From JAJFTV01 sp964426355 (GTDB lineage: Bacteria; Chloroflexota; Anaerolineae; Anaerolineales; Anaerolineaceae), in assembly GCA_964426355.1 (NCBI GenBank), contig CAYRRA010000118.1, positions 1 through 13,859 on the forward strand: a stretch of 13,859 nucleotides of DNA, in the 5' to 3' direction. Below are positions 7,112 through 13,775 of the stretch, piece after piece; position 1 is the first letter of the stretch, and each line of letters starts with the position of its first letter. The notes under the pieces were generated by a model. It saw only the letters and a list, made by a program, of their open reading frames with translations. It ran no database searches and was not told where the DNA came from. A program made the translations under genes and the position numbers.

Positions 7112-8164
7112 ATGAGTGAAAAATCGATTTCTGAACAGGAAGCCGCCTTCCGAAATATTGTTGCCGAACACGAACTGCGCCAGCGCGGCTGGTTTGAAAA
7201 GCTCGTTGGACCTGAATGGTTCCGACTCTTTCACGGTATCGTAACCAACCCCCTTTCGCTGATTGGTTTGTTTATCACGCTTATCTACATATTAGTGGCA
7301 CTCCTGGCACCTGTCCTGGCTCCGCCGGTAAGCGAAGTGCATGACCCCTATCTGATCCCGCGCGATGGGTATTCACAAGAACCGAAGGCACCCGGCACCA
7401 TCTGGAACCGAGAACCCCCTCCGGTTCCAGGATGGTACGAAGCCATTACCGGAAAAGACTACTGGGTCCACCTGATGGGCACCACCAGTGGTCAGTTTGA
7501 TATCTTCTACGGCATCGTCTGGGGCACACGCATTGCTTTGCTGGTTGGCATCGTCATCACAAGCATGACGGTGGTCATTGGTCTCATCGTCGGAGCAATT
7601 TCTGCTTACTATACCGGCTGGCTGGATGATGTTCTGATGCGTATCACGGAAATTTTCATGGCATTTCCATTTCTGCTGGCAGCTCTGACACTTTCCGCTA
7701 TTCTGGTGCCACTCTTTGGGCGCGGTATCTGGCCCGCAGTAATCGCCCTGGTGACCTTTGGATGGATGACCTTCGCCCGCCTCATCCGCGGCGAGATTCT
7801 TTCGGCAAAAGAACGCGACTATGTATTGTCAGCGCGCGTGGTGGGTGCACGCGATTTCCGTATCATCATGCGCCATATCATGCCCAACGCCATCTACCCC
7901 ATCCTCATTATGGCTTCAATGCGGGTGGGTGACTACGTTCTTTCCTTCGCTACATTGAGTTTCCTGGGCGTGGGTACCGAAATTGGCTATGCCGACTGGG
8001 GACAGATCGTCAGCTTTTCACGCGACTGGATCCTCAGCCTGGATGTCTACTGGTTCATCATCGTCTATCCGGGCATAGCGCTGCTCCTCTTTGGGCTGGG
8101 ATGGAACCTGATCGGCGATGCGTTGCGCGACATCCTGGATCCACGGCTTCTTCACAACCGCTGA
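7112..8164 (+). CDS. ABC transporter permease, DppC/OppC type
   Basis: This 350-residue protein is the second channel subunit. An N-terminal cytoplasmic stretch of about 45 residues precedes the first helix (about 49-70). A long external segment (71-133) follows, then helices at about 139-165, 183-202, 206-222, 260-283 and 312-335. The EAA loop is at 236-259 (DYVLSARVVGARDF...HIMPN) and the C-terminus ends LDPRL, both as in DppC. The usual LGTDxxGRD signature before the second helix is degenerate here (LMGTTSGQFD, about 121-130). GAGGTG overlaps the preceding stop codon and serves as ribosome-binding site. No ATPase genes follow: the operon ends at the terminator at 8213-8258, so the energising subunits must be encoded elsewhere. 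Confidence 0.93.
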   Translation: MSEKSISEQEAAFRNIVAEHELRQRGWFEKLVGPEWFRLFHGIVTNPLSLIGLFITLIYILVALLAPVLAPPVSEVHDPYLIPRDGYSQEPKAPGTIWNREPPPVPGWYEAITGKDYWVHLMGTTSGQFDIFYGIVWGTRIALLVGIVITSMTVVIGLIVGAISAYYTGWLDDVLMRITEIFMAFPFLLAALTLSAILVPLFGRGIWPAVIALVTFGWMTFARLIRGEILSAKERDYVLSARVVGARDFRIIMRHIMPNAIYPILIMASMRVGDYVLSFATLSFLGVGTEIGYADWGQIVSFSRDWILSLDVYWFIIVYPGIALLLFGLGWNLIGDALRDILDPRLLHNR

Positions 8165-8171
8165 AAGCCAG

Positions 8172-8185
8172 GCAAAATATTTTGC
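8172..8185. repeat. Perfect 14-bp palindrome downstream of the permease gene
   Basis: GCAAAATATTTTGC is its own reverse complement and starts eight bases after the permease stop codon. A small hairpin GCTCG-TAATG-CGAGC follows at 8192-8206. Both lie in the 3' untranslated part of the operon before the terminator. They may only add RNA structure; a binding protein site is possible but unsupported. Confidence 0.4.
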
Positions 8186-8212
8186 ACATATGCTCGTAAT
8201 GCGAGCCGATGC

Positions 8213-8258
8213 AAAAGCACTGCTGAAAAAGTACCTTTCTTTGCAGCAGTGCTTTTTT
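8213..8258 (+). terminator. Intrinsic terminator of the transporter operon
   Basis: AAAAGCACTGCTG (8213-8225) pairs perfectly with CAGCAGTGCTTTT (8244-8256) around an 18-base loop, followed by a T-run (T at 8253-8258). The 13-bp stem and T-tract fit a strong Rho-independent terminator 50 bases after the second permease gene. Confidence 0.9.
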
Positions 8259-8260
8259 AT

Positions 8261-8290
8261 AAAAAAGCGCTCCACTTGGAACTTGGAGCG
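8261..8290 (-). terminator. Intrinsic terminator of rsgA
   Basis: On the minus strand CGCTCCA (8290-8284) pairs with TGGAGCG (8274-8268) around nine bases and is followed by C and six T (8267-8261). It lies about 70 bases after the rsgA stop codon. It abuts the plus-strand terminator, and the shared segment 8251-8268 is a perfect palindrome. Confidence 0.85.
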
Positions 8291-8358
8291 GAGATGCAGA
8301 GGGGCGGATGGATGCTCGTTGATGCTGGCATCCATCCGCAAAGTTTCTACATCACCGT

Positions 8359-9399
8359 TCACAGGTTGTACCCATCCTGTTTCAGGCGCAGGTAACTCTG
8401 GTAACGGCGCGGAGTGATCTGCCCATCCGATACCGCCTGGCGGATGGCGCAGCCCGGTTCTTCTGCGTGCTGGCAGTTCAGCCCGAATTTGCAGCGCCCC
8501 ACGTACGGGCGCATCTCGCGGAAGAAAAATGCCAGGTCATCTCCGTCTACGTCCCATAGACCAAACTCGCGCACGCCTGGCGTATCAACAACCGCTCCGC
8601 CGCCGTCCAATGGAAACATCTCGACATACGAAGTGGTATGCCTGCCCTTGCCGGTGGTGCGCCCGATTTCAGCCACGCGCAAGCCAAGCCCCGGCTGCAG
8701 CGCATTGAGCAGCGAGGTCTTGCCCACGCCCGACTTACCGATGAAGACCGAATGTCGTTCATGCAAAGTCTCTCGCAGCGTGTTGATACCCTCACCAGTG
8801 ACTGAACTGGTCAGCAGCACTTCATAGCCAATCTGCTGATAAACCTGCATCGCTTCCATCAGCTCGGCTGATGGCGCGCCATCCGTCTCCAATGCCAGGT
8901 CGATTTTAGTGATGCAGATGAGAACCGGCAGTTCCAAAGACTCGGCTGAAGCCAGGTAGCGGTCCAGCAAGTTCCAGGAAGGCTGAGGGTGCGCCGCTGC
9001 AAATACCGGTATGACCAGGTCCACATTCGAGACAATCACCTGCTCAAAGGCATGCGTACCGGTTGTGGCTGCGCGCCGAGAAAGCCGGCTGCGGCGCGGC
9101 AGCACCTCAAAAATCACACCGCGGCTGTCGTCTGCACGGGTAAAGCGCACCCGGTCGCCCACTGCCACTGGATCGGTATGATCCAGTTCTTTGACTGCCT
9201 GCACGCGACGGTGAGTTGTGTGCTGATCGGATGAGTAAATCAGTTGTTTACGCAGCAAAGAAGATAATGTACAAACGATGTTTTCCTCGTTGACCTGCAC
9301 CCAATAATGACCGGTGCTTTTTTTGAAAACAAAGCCATCGTCCGATATCTCATCATTCTCTATCTCGTCAAAAAATAAATCTTGTTCTAGAAAACACAT
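8359..9399 (-). CDS. rsgA: Small-subunit ribosome biogenesis GTPase RsgA (YjeQ/EngC)
   Basis: RsgA is a circularly permuted GTPase that checks late 30S subunit maturation. The 346-residue protein has an OB fold (about 30-100, including VAVGDRVRF at 78-86). The GTPase motifs follow in permuted order: G4 TKID (164-167), G5 near SSVTGEG (198-204), P-loop GKSGVGKTS (221-229), G2 region KGRHTT (251-256) and G3 DTPG (272-275). The zinc knuckle is C303-x5-C309-x-H311-x5-C317; I recall x4 as the more usual first spacing, so one extra residue is present. An acidic extension of about 28 residues precedes the OB fold. The start at 9399 has only a weak AAGG about ten bases upstream. It is preceded by the structured spacer 9400-9832 and ends at its own terminator (8261-8290). 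Confidence 0.95.
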   Translation of the reverse strand: MCFLEQDLFFDEIENDEISDDGFVFKKSTGHYWVQVNEENIVCTLSSLLRKQLIYSSDQHTTHRRVQAVKELDHTDPVAVGDRVRFTRADDSRGVIFEVLPRRSRLSRRAATTGTHAFEQVIVSNVDLVIPVFAAAHPQPSWNLLDRYLASAESLELPVLICITKIDLALETDGAPSAELMEAMQVYQQIGYEVLLTSSVTGEGINTLRETLHERHSVFIGKSGVGKTSLLNALQPGLGLRVAEIGRTTGKGRHTTSYVEMFPLDGGGAVVDTPGVREFGLWDVDGDDLAFFFREMRPYVGRCKFGLNCQHAEEPGCAIRQAVSDGQITPRRYQSYLRLKQDGYNL

Positions 9400-9552
9400 C
9401 GTGAAATAACCTTTTCAAATAAACCTGGCAGCATAGAACGATCCCGGTAACGGGACTGGAACATGAACGCGTCAAAGGCAGAAGAAATTCCGGCTTTTAC
9501 AGACCGGTGCGATCCCCCGTAGATGCTGTCCTGCATTGACAGGCTGCAGGAA

Positions 9553-9585
9553 TAAAAAACCACGGGGTATGACCGCTCCCGTGGT
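9553..9585 (-). terminator. Intrinsic terminator upstream of rsgA
   Basis: On the minus strand ACCACGGG (9585-9578) pairs with CCCGTGGT (9566-9559) around an 11-base loop, followed by TTTTTT. It lies about 250 bases after the RACo-like stop codon and 150 bases before rsgA. It could end the RACo-like transcript, end a separate small RNA, or attenuate rsgA. Confidence 0.8.
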
Positions 9586-9722
9586 GAAAAGGCTCATCCG
9601 TAAAAGACAGGGATTTCTAACCTTCCCCCTGCGGGCGCGTACATAGCAAATCACTTGAAACGAATTCTCTTGCCGTCATCATCATTATGAAACTCGCCCT
9701 TTCTTTGAATAGGATATACAAC
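9553..9722 (-). ncRNA. Candidate small RNA or rsgA leader RNA
   Basis: A promoter-like site (9729-9757) and an intrinsic terminator (9553-9585) on the minus strand would bound an RNA of about 170 bases with no convincing ORF. Beyond the terminator, the 150 bases up to rsgA contain a hairpin with arms at 9529-9535 and 9545-9551 and another at 9442-9455. A 7-bp inverted repeat (9494-9500 with 9600-9606) encloses the terminator and the first of these hairpins. I tested it by eye against 6S, SRP, tmRNA, RNase P and common riboswitch consensus motifs and recognised none. The rest of the 9400-9832 spacer shows no gene. Confidence 0.3.
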
Positions 9723-9728
9723 TCCATA

Positions 9729-9757
9729 AATTTATCATCACAACCGTCATCCGTCAA
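9729..9757 (-). promoter_or_regulatory. Candidate promoter between the RACo-like gene and rsgA
   Basis: On the minus strand TTGACG (9757-9752) and TAAATT (9734-9729) are spaced by 17 bases. The site lies about 75 bases after the RACo-like stop codon and would drive the RNA candidate below it and possibly rsgA. A partial dyad (CACAA...TTGTG) flanks the -35 hexamer. Confidence 0.45.
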
Positions 9758-9832
9758 GGGTTGAATTGTGATGAATCTATGCAATTTTATGCAGGTTCAT
9801 GTTGCATTTCTCTGTTCTCGACAATCCTTTTT

Positions 9833-11659
9833 TTATTCTTTTGCCTTGAAATACATGTTTTTTAAGAAAATGTCGGTAAACGCCGGGTAGGCAGTCAGTT
9901 CGATGTAATTCACGCTACGTGCAACCTGGCTGGCTTCTGTGCGCAGGTGCTGCGATAGCAGCATTTGTTTTGCGCCCATACCGGCGGCATTGCCCACCTG
10001 GCTGAAGCGCTCCAACGGAACATCCGGGAACATGCCAATACGGACAGCGCTACCCAAATCAAGATAGGTCCCAAAGGCGCCGGCAATCACCCAGTGCTGC
10101 ACCTGGCTGGCGTCTAACCCCGCTTCCGCCAACAAAATATCGATACCGGAACGGATTGCCCCTTTTGCCAGTTGGATTTCATTCACGTCTTTACGCGTGA
10201 CGGCAATTTCACGTCCGTGCCCGCTCTGCCCGGCTGAAACAAGCGGAAACTCCGTCTTCCGTCCAATCGTGCGCACGCGTGTATCGTTGCGGTTGAGCGA
10301 GCCGCGCTCATCCAGTAAACCCGCATCCAGCATTTCCGAAATCGCCTTGAGGATACCCGTACCACAGATGCCCACCGGTTTGGCAGCCTCAATGGTGGTG
10401 ACCAGCACACTTTCCTGCGTGATATGCAAGCTATCAATCGCACCCGGCGCAGCGCGCATGCCGTCGCGGATATGCGCACCCTCAAAAGCCGGACCGGATG
10501 CGGTGGAACAGGAGTGGATCTTTCCAGCGTGCACAAGGCTGATTTCCGTATTGGTGCCGATATCCACCAGCACCTGCGGTGTGCCATCCTGATACACCCG
10601 GCTGGAAAGCAGCGCAGCGGTATGGTCTGCGCCGACGTAACCGGCGATATTGGCAGGCAGGTACACCCGCATTCCGGGAGAAAATGTTAAACCTACCTCA
10701 TCCGCACGTAACAGTAAGGCTTCACTGACCGCTGGGACATAAGGAGACGCCCCTAACTGGTGCACGGGCAGACCAGCAAAAAAATGATGCATGGCAGTGT
10801 TTCCCACCAGAACCGCATCCACAATTTGCCCGGTCTGCATACCGGTTTGTGCGCACAACTCACCAGCCGACTGTTGAATCGTTTCTACCAGGCGGGTTTG
10901 CAGCAGCACGCGGTTTTCTTCGCTGCGGTTTGCATACGCGATCCGGCTGACCACATCTTCGCCATATGAAATCTGTGGGTTCATCACACCCATCTGCGCC
11001 AGGGTGGCACCACTGGCAAGGTCAACCAGGTAAAACGCCAGCTTGGTCGAACCCATGTCCGCTGCCAGACCTAACAGGCGCGTCCCAGGTGAAAAACTAC
11101 CCGACAGGTAACTGCCGCGCGGCGTTTTACCCAACGCAAGACGCACGCACCAATCCTCCTGGCGCATTACTGCCGAAAGCTGTGCAAGCGCTGCAACATT
11201 GGCTTCCAGGGAGGGTTCTCCCAATTGATCCAAAGCGCGCGTCAGATCCGAGCGCAGATCATGCAAATCGGGCGGTTTGAGCTCTAGGTCACTCCCTGTA
11301 ACAACCGGGGCAACCTGGAGTTCGCTTTCCTTCCCGTCCACCTGCATTTTTTGACCCGATGGCAACGATTCAGGAGGGATCTCCAGGCGCACATGGCTTC
11401 TGGGCTGCGCCTGGCAAGCCAGGCGGTATCCACTTGAAATCTGTGTATCATCCAATGCCTGCTGCTCTGAAAAGGTTAATGGGGTCAGTTCTCCGCTAAT
11501 CAAGCGCACACGGCATACCCCGCAAATGCCTGTACCGCCGCATACAGCCAGCAGGTCTACCCCGGCAAGCTGAGCTGCTGTAAGCAAATCGGTGCCTGGT
11601 TTTACCGGGATACGCCTTCCGATGGGCTCAAAATCAACGATAAAATGCTGGTCTGTCAT
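9833..11659 (-). CDS. RACo-type corrinoid activation protein: [2Fe-2S] ferredoxin plus ASKHA ATPase domain
   Basis: Proteins of this family (COG3894) use ATP to push an electron into the inactive Co(II) corrinoid of a methyl-transferring protein and restore Co(I). The 608-residue sequence begins with a plant-type ferredoxin domain with C40-x5-C46-x2-C49-x32-C82. A linker follows, then the actin-like ATPase domain: DMGST (201-205), GNTAMHHFF (286-294), VDIGTNTE (365-372), SGPAFEGAHI (388-397), CGTGI (432-436) and AGAFG (526-530). The family's ending NYIELTAYPAFTDIF (584-598) is present. I chose the ATG at 11659: AGGAG lies 12 bases upstream and the ferredoxin fold starts there. An in-frame GTG at 11692 would add 11 residues but lacks a ribosome-binding site. 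No corrinoid protein or methyltransferase is in the window, so the client is unknown. Confidence 0.92.
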   Translation of the reverse strand: MTDQHFIVDFEPIGRRIPVKPGTDLLTAAQLAGVDLLAVCGGTGICGVCRVRLISGELTPLTFSEQQALDDTQISSGYRLACQAQPRSHVRLEIPPESLPSGQKMQVDGKESELQVAPVVTGSDLELKPPDLHDLRSDLTRALDQLGEPSLEANVAALAQLSAVMRQEDWCVRLALGKTPRGSYLSGSFSPGTRLLGLAADMGSTKLAFYLVDLASGATLAQMGVMNPQISYGEDVVSRIAYANRSEENRVLLQTRLVETIQQSAGELCAQTGMQTGQIVDAVLVGNTAMHHFFAGLPVHQLGASPYVPAVSEALLLRADEVGLTFSPGMRVYLPANIAGYVGADHTAALLSSRVYQDGTPQVLVDIGTNTEISLVHAGKIHSCSTASGPAFEGAHIRDGMRAAPGAIDSLHITQESVLVTTIEAAKPVGICGTGILKAISEMLDAGLLDERGSLNRNDTRVRTIGRKTEFPLVSAGQSGHGREIAVTRKDVNEIQLAKGAIRSGIDILLAEAGLDASQVQHWVIAGAFGTYLDLGSAVRIGMFPDVPLERFSQVGNAAGMGAKQMLLSQHLRTEASQVARSVNYIELTAYPAFTDIFLKNMYFKAKE

Positions 11660-11701
11660 GATCCGGTTATTCTCCTGTGAGAATTTTAGCACAGGACACG
11701 G

Positions 11702-11753
11702 AAATCAAAATTTGATTGAACTTTATCCAATAATGGATAATTGATTTTGATTT
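11702..11753. promoter_or_regulatory. Nested inverted repeat in the divergent control region
   Basis: Outer arms AAATCAAAAT (11702-11711) and ATTTTGATTT (11744-11753) are perfect complements. Nested inside, TTATCCA (11723-11729) and TGGATAA (11734-11740) are also perfect around ATAA. The left outer arm also belongs to a small palindrome, AATCAAA-A-TTTGATT (11703-11717). The element lies just downstream of the predicted RACo-gene start site, where it could be a repressor operator or a leader RNA hairpin. Confidence 0.55.
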
Positions 11754-11763
11754 TATTTACTAC

Positions 11764-11791
11764 ATTATAGGTATTTTTTATTTTTGTACAA
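11764..11791 (-). promoter_or_regulatory. Promoter of the RACo-like gene
   Basis: On the minus strand TATAAT (11769-11764) is a perfect -10 hexamer, preceded at 16 bases by TTGTAC (11791-11786), a weak -35. Transcription would start near 11757, giving a leader of about 100 bases that contains the nested dyad. It stands back to back with the plus-strand promoter at 11799-11827. Confidence 0.55.
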
Positions 11792-11798
11792 ATTTTTC

Positions 11799-11827
11799 TT
11801 GACATTGTTTATGTCCAATGCTATTAT
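11799..11827 (+). promoter_or_regulatory. Strong sigma-70-type promoter of the serine hydrolase gene
   Basis: TTGACA (11799-11804) is a perfect -35 and TATTAT (11822-11827) a good -10 with exactly 17 bases between them. Transcription would start near 11834, giving a leader of about 60 bases before the ATG at 11896. This placement also shows that an upstream in-frame start at 11818 is not the real one. Confidence 0.8.
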
Positions 11828-11895
11828 TTTTAACTGTGACCGTTTCACCACATCACATCGATTTATCCAACCACTCAATTCTTCAAGGAGTAAAT

Positions 11896-13638
11896 ATGAG
11901 CAGTGATATTGATCCAAAAAACAATCCAGCATTCGATGGATTCGATGAATTCGTTAACAAGATTCTCCAGGACTGGAAAGTGCCAGGCGTAGGCATTGCC
12001 GTTGTCAAAGACAAGGAAGTTGTTCTCGCCAAAGGCTATGGCTACCGCGATCTGGAGAACAAACTGCCGGTCGATGCGGAAACGATTTTTGCCATTGGTT
12101 CAGCTTCCAAAGCTTTTGCTGCCATGGCTGTTGGGCAGCTTGTTGACCAGGGTAAACTGGATTGGGACAAACCGGTGCGGGATTATATGCCCACCTTTAA
12201 GTTATATGACCCCTTTGCCACCGAGCGCATGTCGCCGCGTGATTTGCTCTGCCACCGCAGCGGTCTGCCGCGCCACGATATTTCGTGGTACAGCAGCCCG
12301 CTCTCCCGCAAAGAACTGTATGAACGCATCCGCCATCTGGAACCCAACAAAGATTTCCGCACCGACTTTCAGTACCAAAACCTGATGTACCTGACTGCCG
12401 GTTATTTGGTCGAATATGTTACTGGTAAAACATGGGAAGAATTCACAAAAGAGAATGTCTTTGACAAACTGGGTATGGGGCTCAGTAACTTCTCAGTCGA
12501 AGACAGCAAAAAACACGATAACATCGCCTTTCCTTACGACAAGGAAAAAGACGTTATCAAACAAGTTCCTTTCCGCAATATCGACGCGGTCGGACCGGCT
12601 GGCTCGATCAACTCCACCCCAACCGATATGGCAAAGTGGGTTATCGCCCATTTGAACGAAGGTAATTACCAGGACACACAGATTATTTCCAAGGCGAACC
12701 TGGTACAAATGCATACCCCTACCACCCCCATACCGGGCTCGTTCTTCCCTGGCATGGAAGATGTGAAAGAGCTGGGGGATACTTCCTACGGGCTGGGATG
12801 GTTTATACAGCCATACCGTGGGCGACGCCTGGTCCATCACGGCGGTAACATCGATGGCTTTACAGCATTAATTTCCTTCATGCCCGATGAAAAAGTAGGT
12901 GTTGTGCTCCTCACCAACATGAACGGATCCTTCTCAACTTTCCCATTGATGCTCAACATCTATGACCGCATGTTGGGTCTGGATCAACTGGAATTGAACG
13001 AGAAATTCATGGAAGCCATCAAAAAACTGATGGAAGCCGTGGAAAAAAGCAAAGAGAAATCTGCGGAACAGCGTAGAAAAGACACCCATCCCTCGCATCC
13101 ATTGGAGGAGTACGTCGGCGCCTATTCCAACCCCGGCTACGGTCCTTTGAAAATCGACATGGTGGATGGGAAGCTGACAGGAAAATACAATGCCCTCACC
13201 TTCAACCTGGAGCATTACCACTTCGATACCTTTGACGCCATCAATACAGAAGATGAAGAAATGAGCATGAAATTCTCCTTCTTCACCGATGTCCAGGGCA
13301 ATATTTCCAGCATAGCTGCGCCAATGGAACCCAACGTGAAAGACATCGTCTTTACCCGTGTTGCATCGGATGAAATGCGCCAGAAGAGCTTCCTCGAACA
13401 GTTCGTGGGTAAGTACCGCTTCATGGAAACACAAACCCTCGAAATCGTGTTGAAAGACGAATTCCTGACGATAGCCTTGATGGGTTCACCGGAAATGGAA
13501 TTGGAACCGTACATGAGCACGCAATTCAAGGTCAAAGGCGCACCTGCCAGCATCGAATTCAAGATCAAGGACGGAAAAGTGACCGGCGCTGATCTGCTGC
13601 AGGGCGGCGCAACTTTTGAAGCGGAAAAGATTGCATAA
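11896..13638 (+). CDS. Serine hydrolase of the beta-lactamase/CubicO family with C-terminal lipocalin-like domains
   Basis: The 580-residue protein has an N-terminal penicillin-binding-protein-like hydrolase domain (about 15-365). Catalytic motifs are S69-x-x-K72 (SASK), Y160-x-N162 (YQN) and HGG at 315-317, which replaces the KTG of class C beta-lactamases as usual in this family. A charged helical linker (about 367-397) joins it to two related beta-rich modules, near 401-490 (LEEYVGAY...DGKLTGKY; DUF3471-like) and 498-580 (LEQFVGKY...). There is no signal peptide, so a cytoplasmic location is likely. The archaeal Pab87 peptidase has a similar hydrolase-lipocalin layout and prefers D-amino-acid peptides; peptidase or esterase activity here is inference. 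AAGGAG five bases before the ATG at 11896 and the promoter at 11799-11827 fix the start. A terminator follows 27 bases after the stop. Confidence 0.9.
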   Translation: MSSDIDPKNNPAFDGFDEFVNKILQDWKVPGVGIAVVKDKEVVLAKGYGYRDLENKLPVDAETIFAIGSASKAFAAMAVGQLVDQGKLDWDKPVRDYMPTFKLYDPFATERMSPRDLLCHRSGLPRHDISWYSSPLSRKELYERIRHLEPNKDFRTDFQYQNLMYLTAGYLVEYVTGKTWEEFTKENVFDKLGMGLSNFSVEDSKKHDNIAFPYDKEKDVIKQVPFRNIDAVGPAGSINSTPTDMAKWVIAHLNEGNYQDTQIISKANLVQMHTPTTPIPGSFFPGMEDVKELGDTSYGLGWFIQPYRGRRLVHHGGNIDGFTALISFMPDEKVGVVLLTNMNGSFSTFPLMLNIYDRMLGLDQLELNEKFMEAIKKLMEAVEKSKEKSAEQRRKDTHPSHPLEEYVGAYSNPGYGPLKIDMVDGKLTGKYNALTFNLEHYHFDTFDAINTEDEEMSMKFSFFTDVQGNISSIAAPMEPNVKDIVFTRVASDEMRQKSFLEQFVGKYRFMETQTLEIVLKDEFLTIALMGSPEMELEPYMSTQFKVKGAPASIEFKIKDGKVTGADLLQGGATFEAEKIA

Positions 13639-13665
13639 TTTCCAACTAAAGTCCGCCCGTTAGTC

Positions 13666-13704
13666 AATCAAAGAGGCTGTCAAAAAAGACAGCCTCTTTT
13701 GATT
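13666..13704. terminator. Probably bidirectional terminator after the serine hydrolase gene
   Basis: AATCAAAGAGGCTGTC (13666-13681) pairs with GACAGCCTCTTTTGATT (13688-13704) around six A, with one bulged base. On the plus strand the stem's 3' arm carries TTTT; on the minus strand it carries TTTGATT. It lies between convergent genes and could end both transcripts. Confidence 0.8.
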
Positions 13705-13775
13705 CCAGAGAAACGTTTAGGGAAACTCCATTGGAAGTGATAACGATCGCTGCCCGGCTTTATGTTGTTCTGGGT

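Noticed and set aside
9472..9654. Minus-strand open frame of 60 codons in the spacer before rsgA
   Set aside because: It runs through the intrinsic terminator and two hairpins, has no clear ribosome-binding site, and the product has no recognisable features.
11818..11895. Earlier start for the serine hydrolase
   Set aside because: The codon overlaps the -10 region of the promoter at 11799-11827, so it would not be in the mRNA. AAGGAG precedes the ATG at 11896.
12934..13434. Minus-strand open frame of 166 codons
   Set aside because: It is antisense to the serine hydrolase C-terminal region, where the plus-strand frame is well supported. The Phe/His-rich composition is typical of a reverse-frame shadow.
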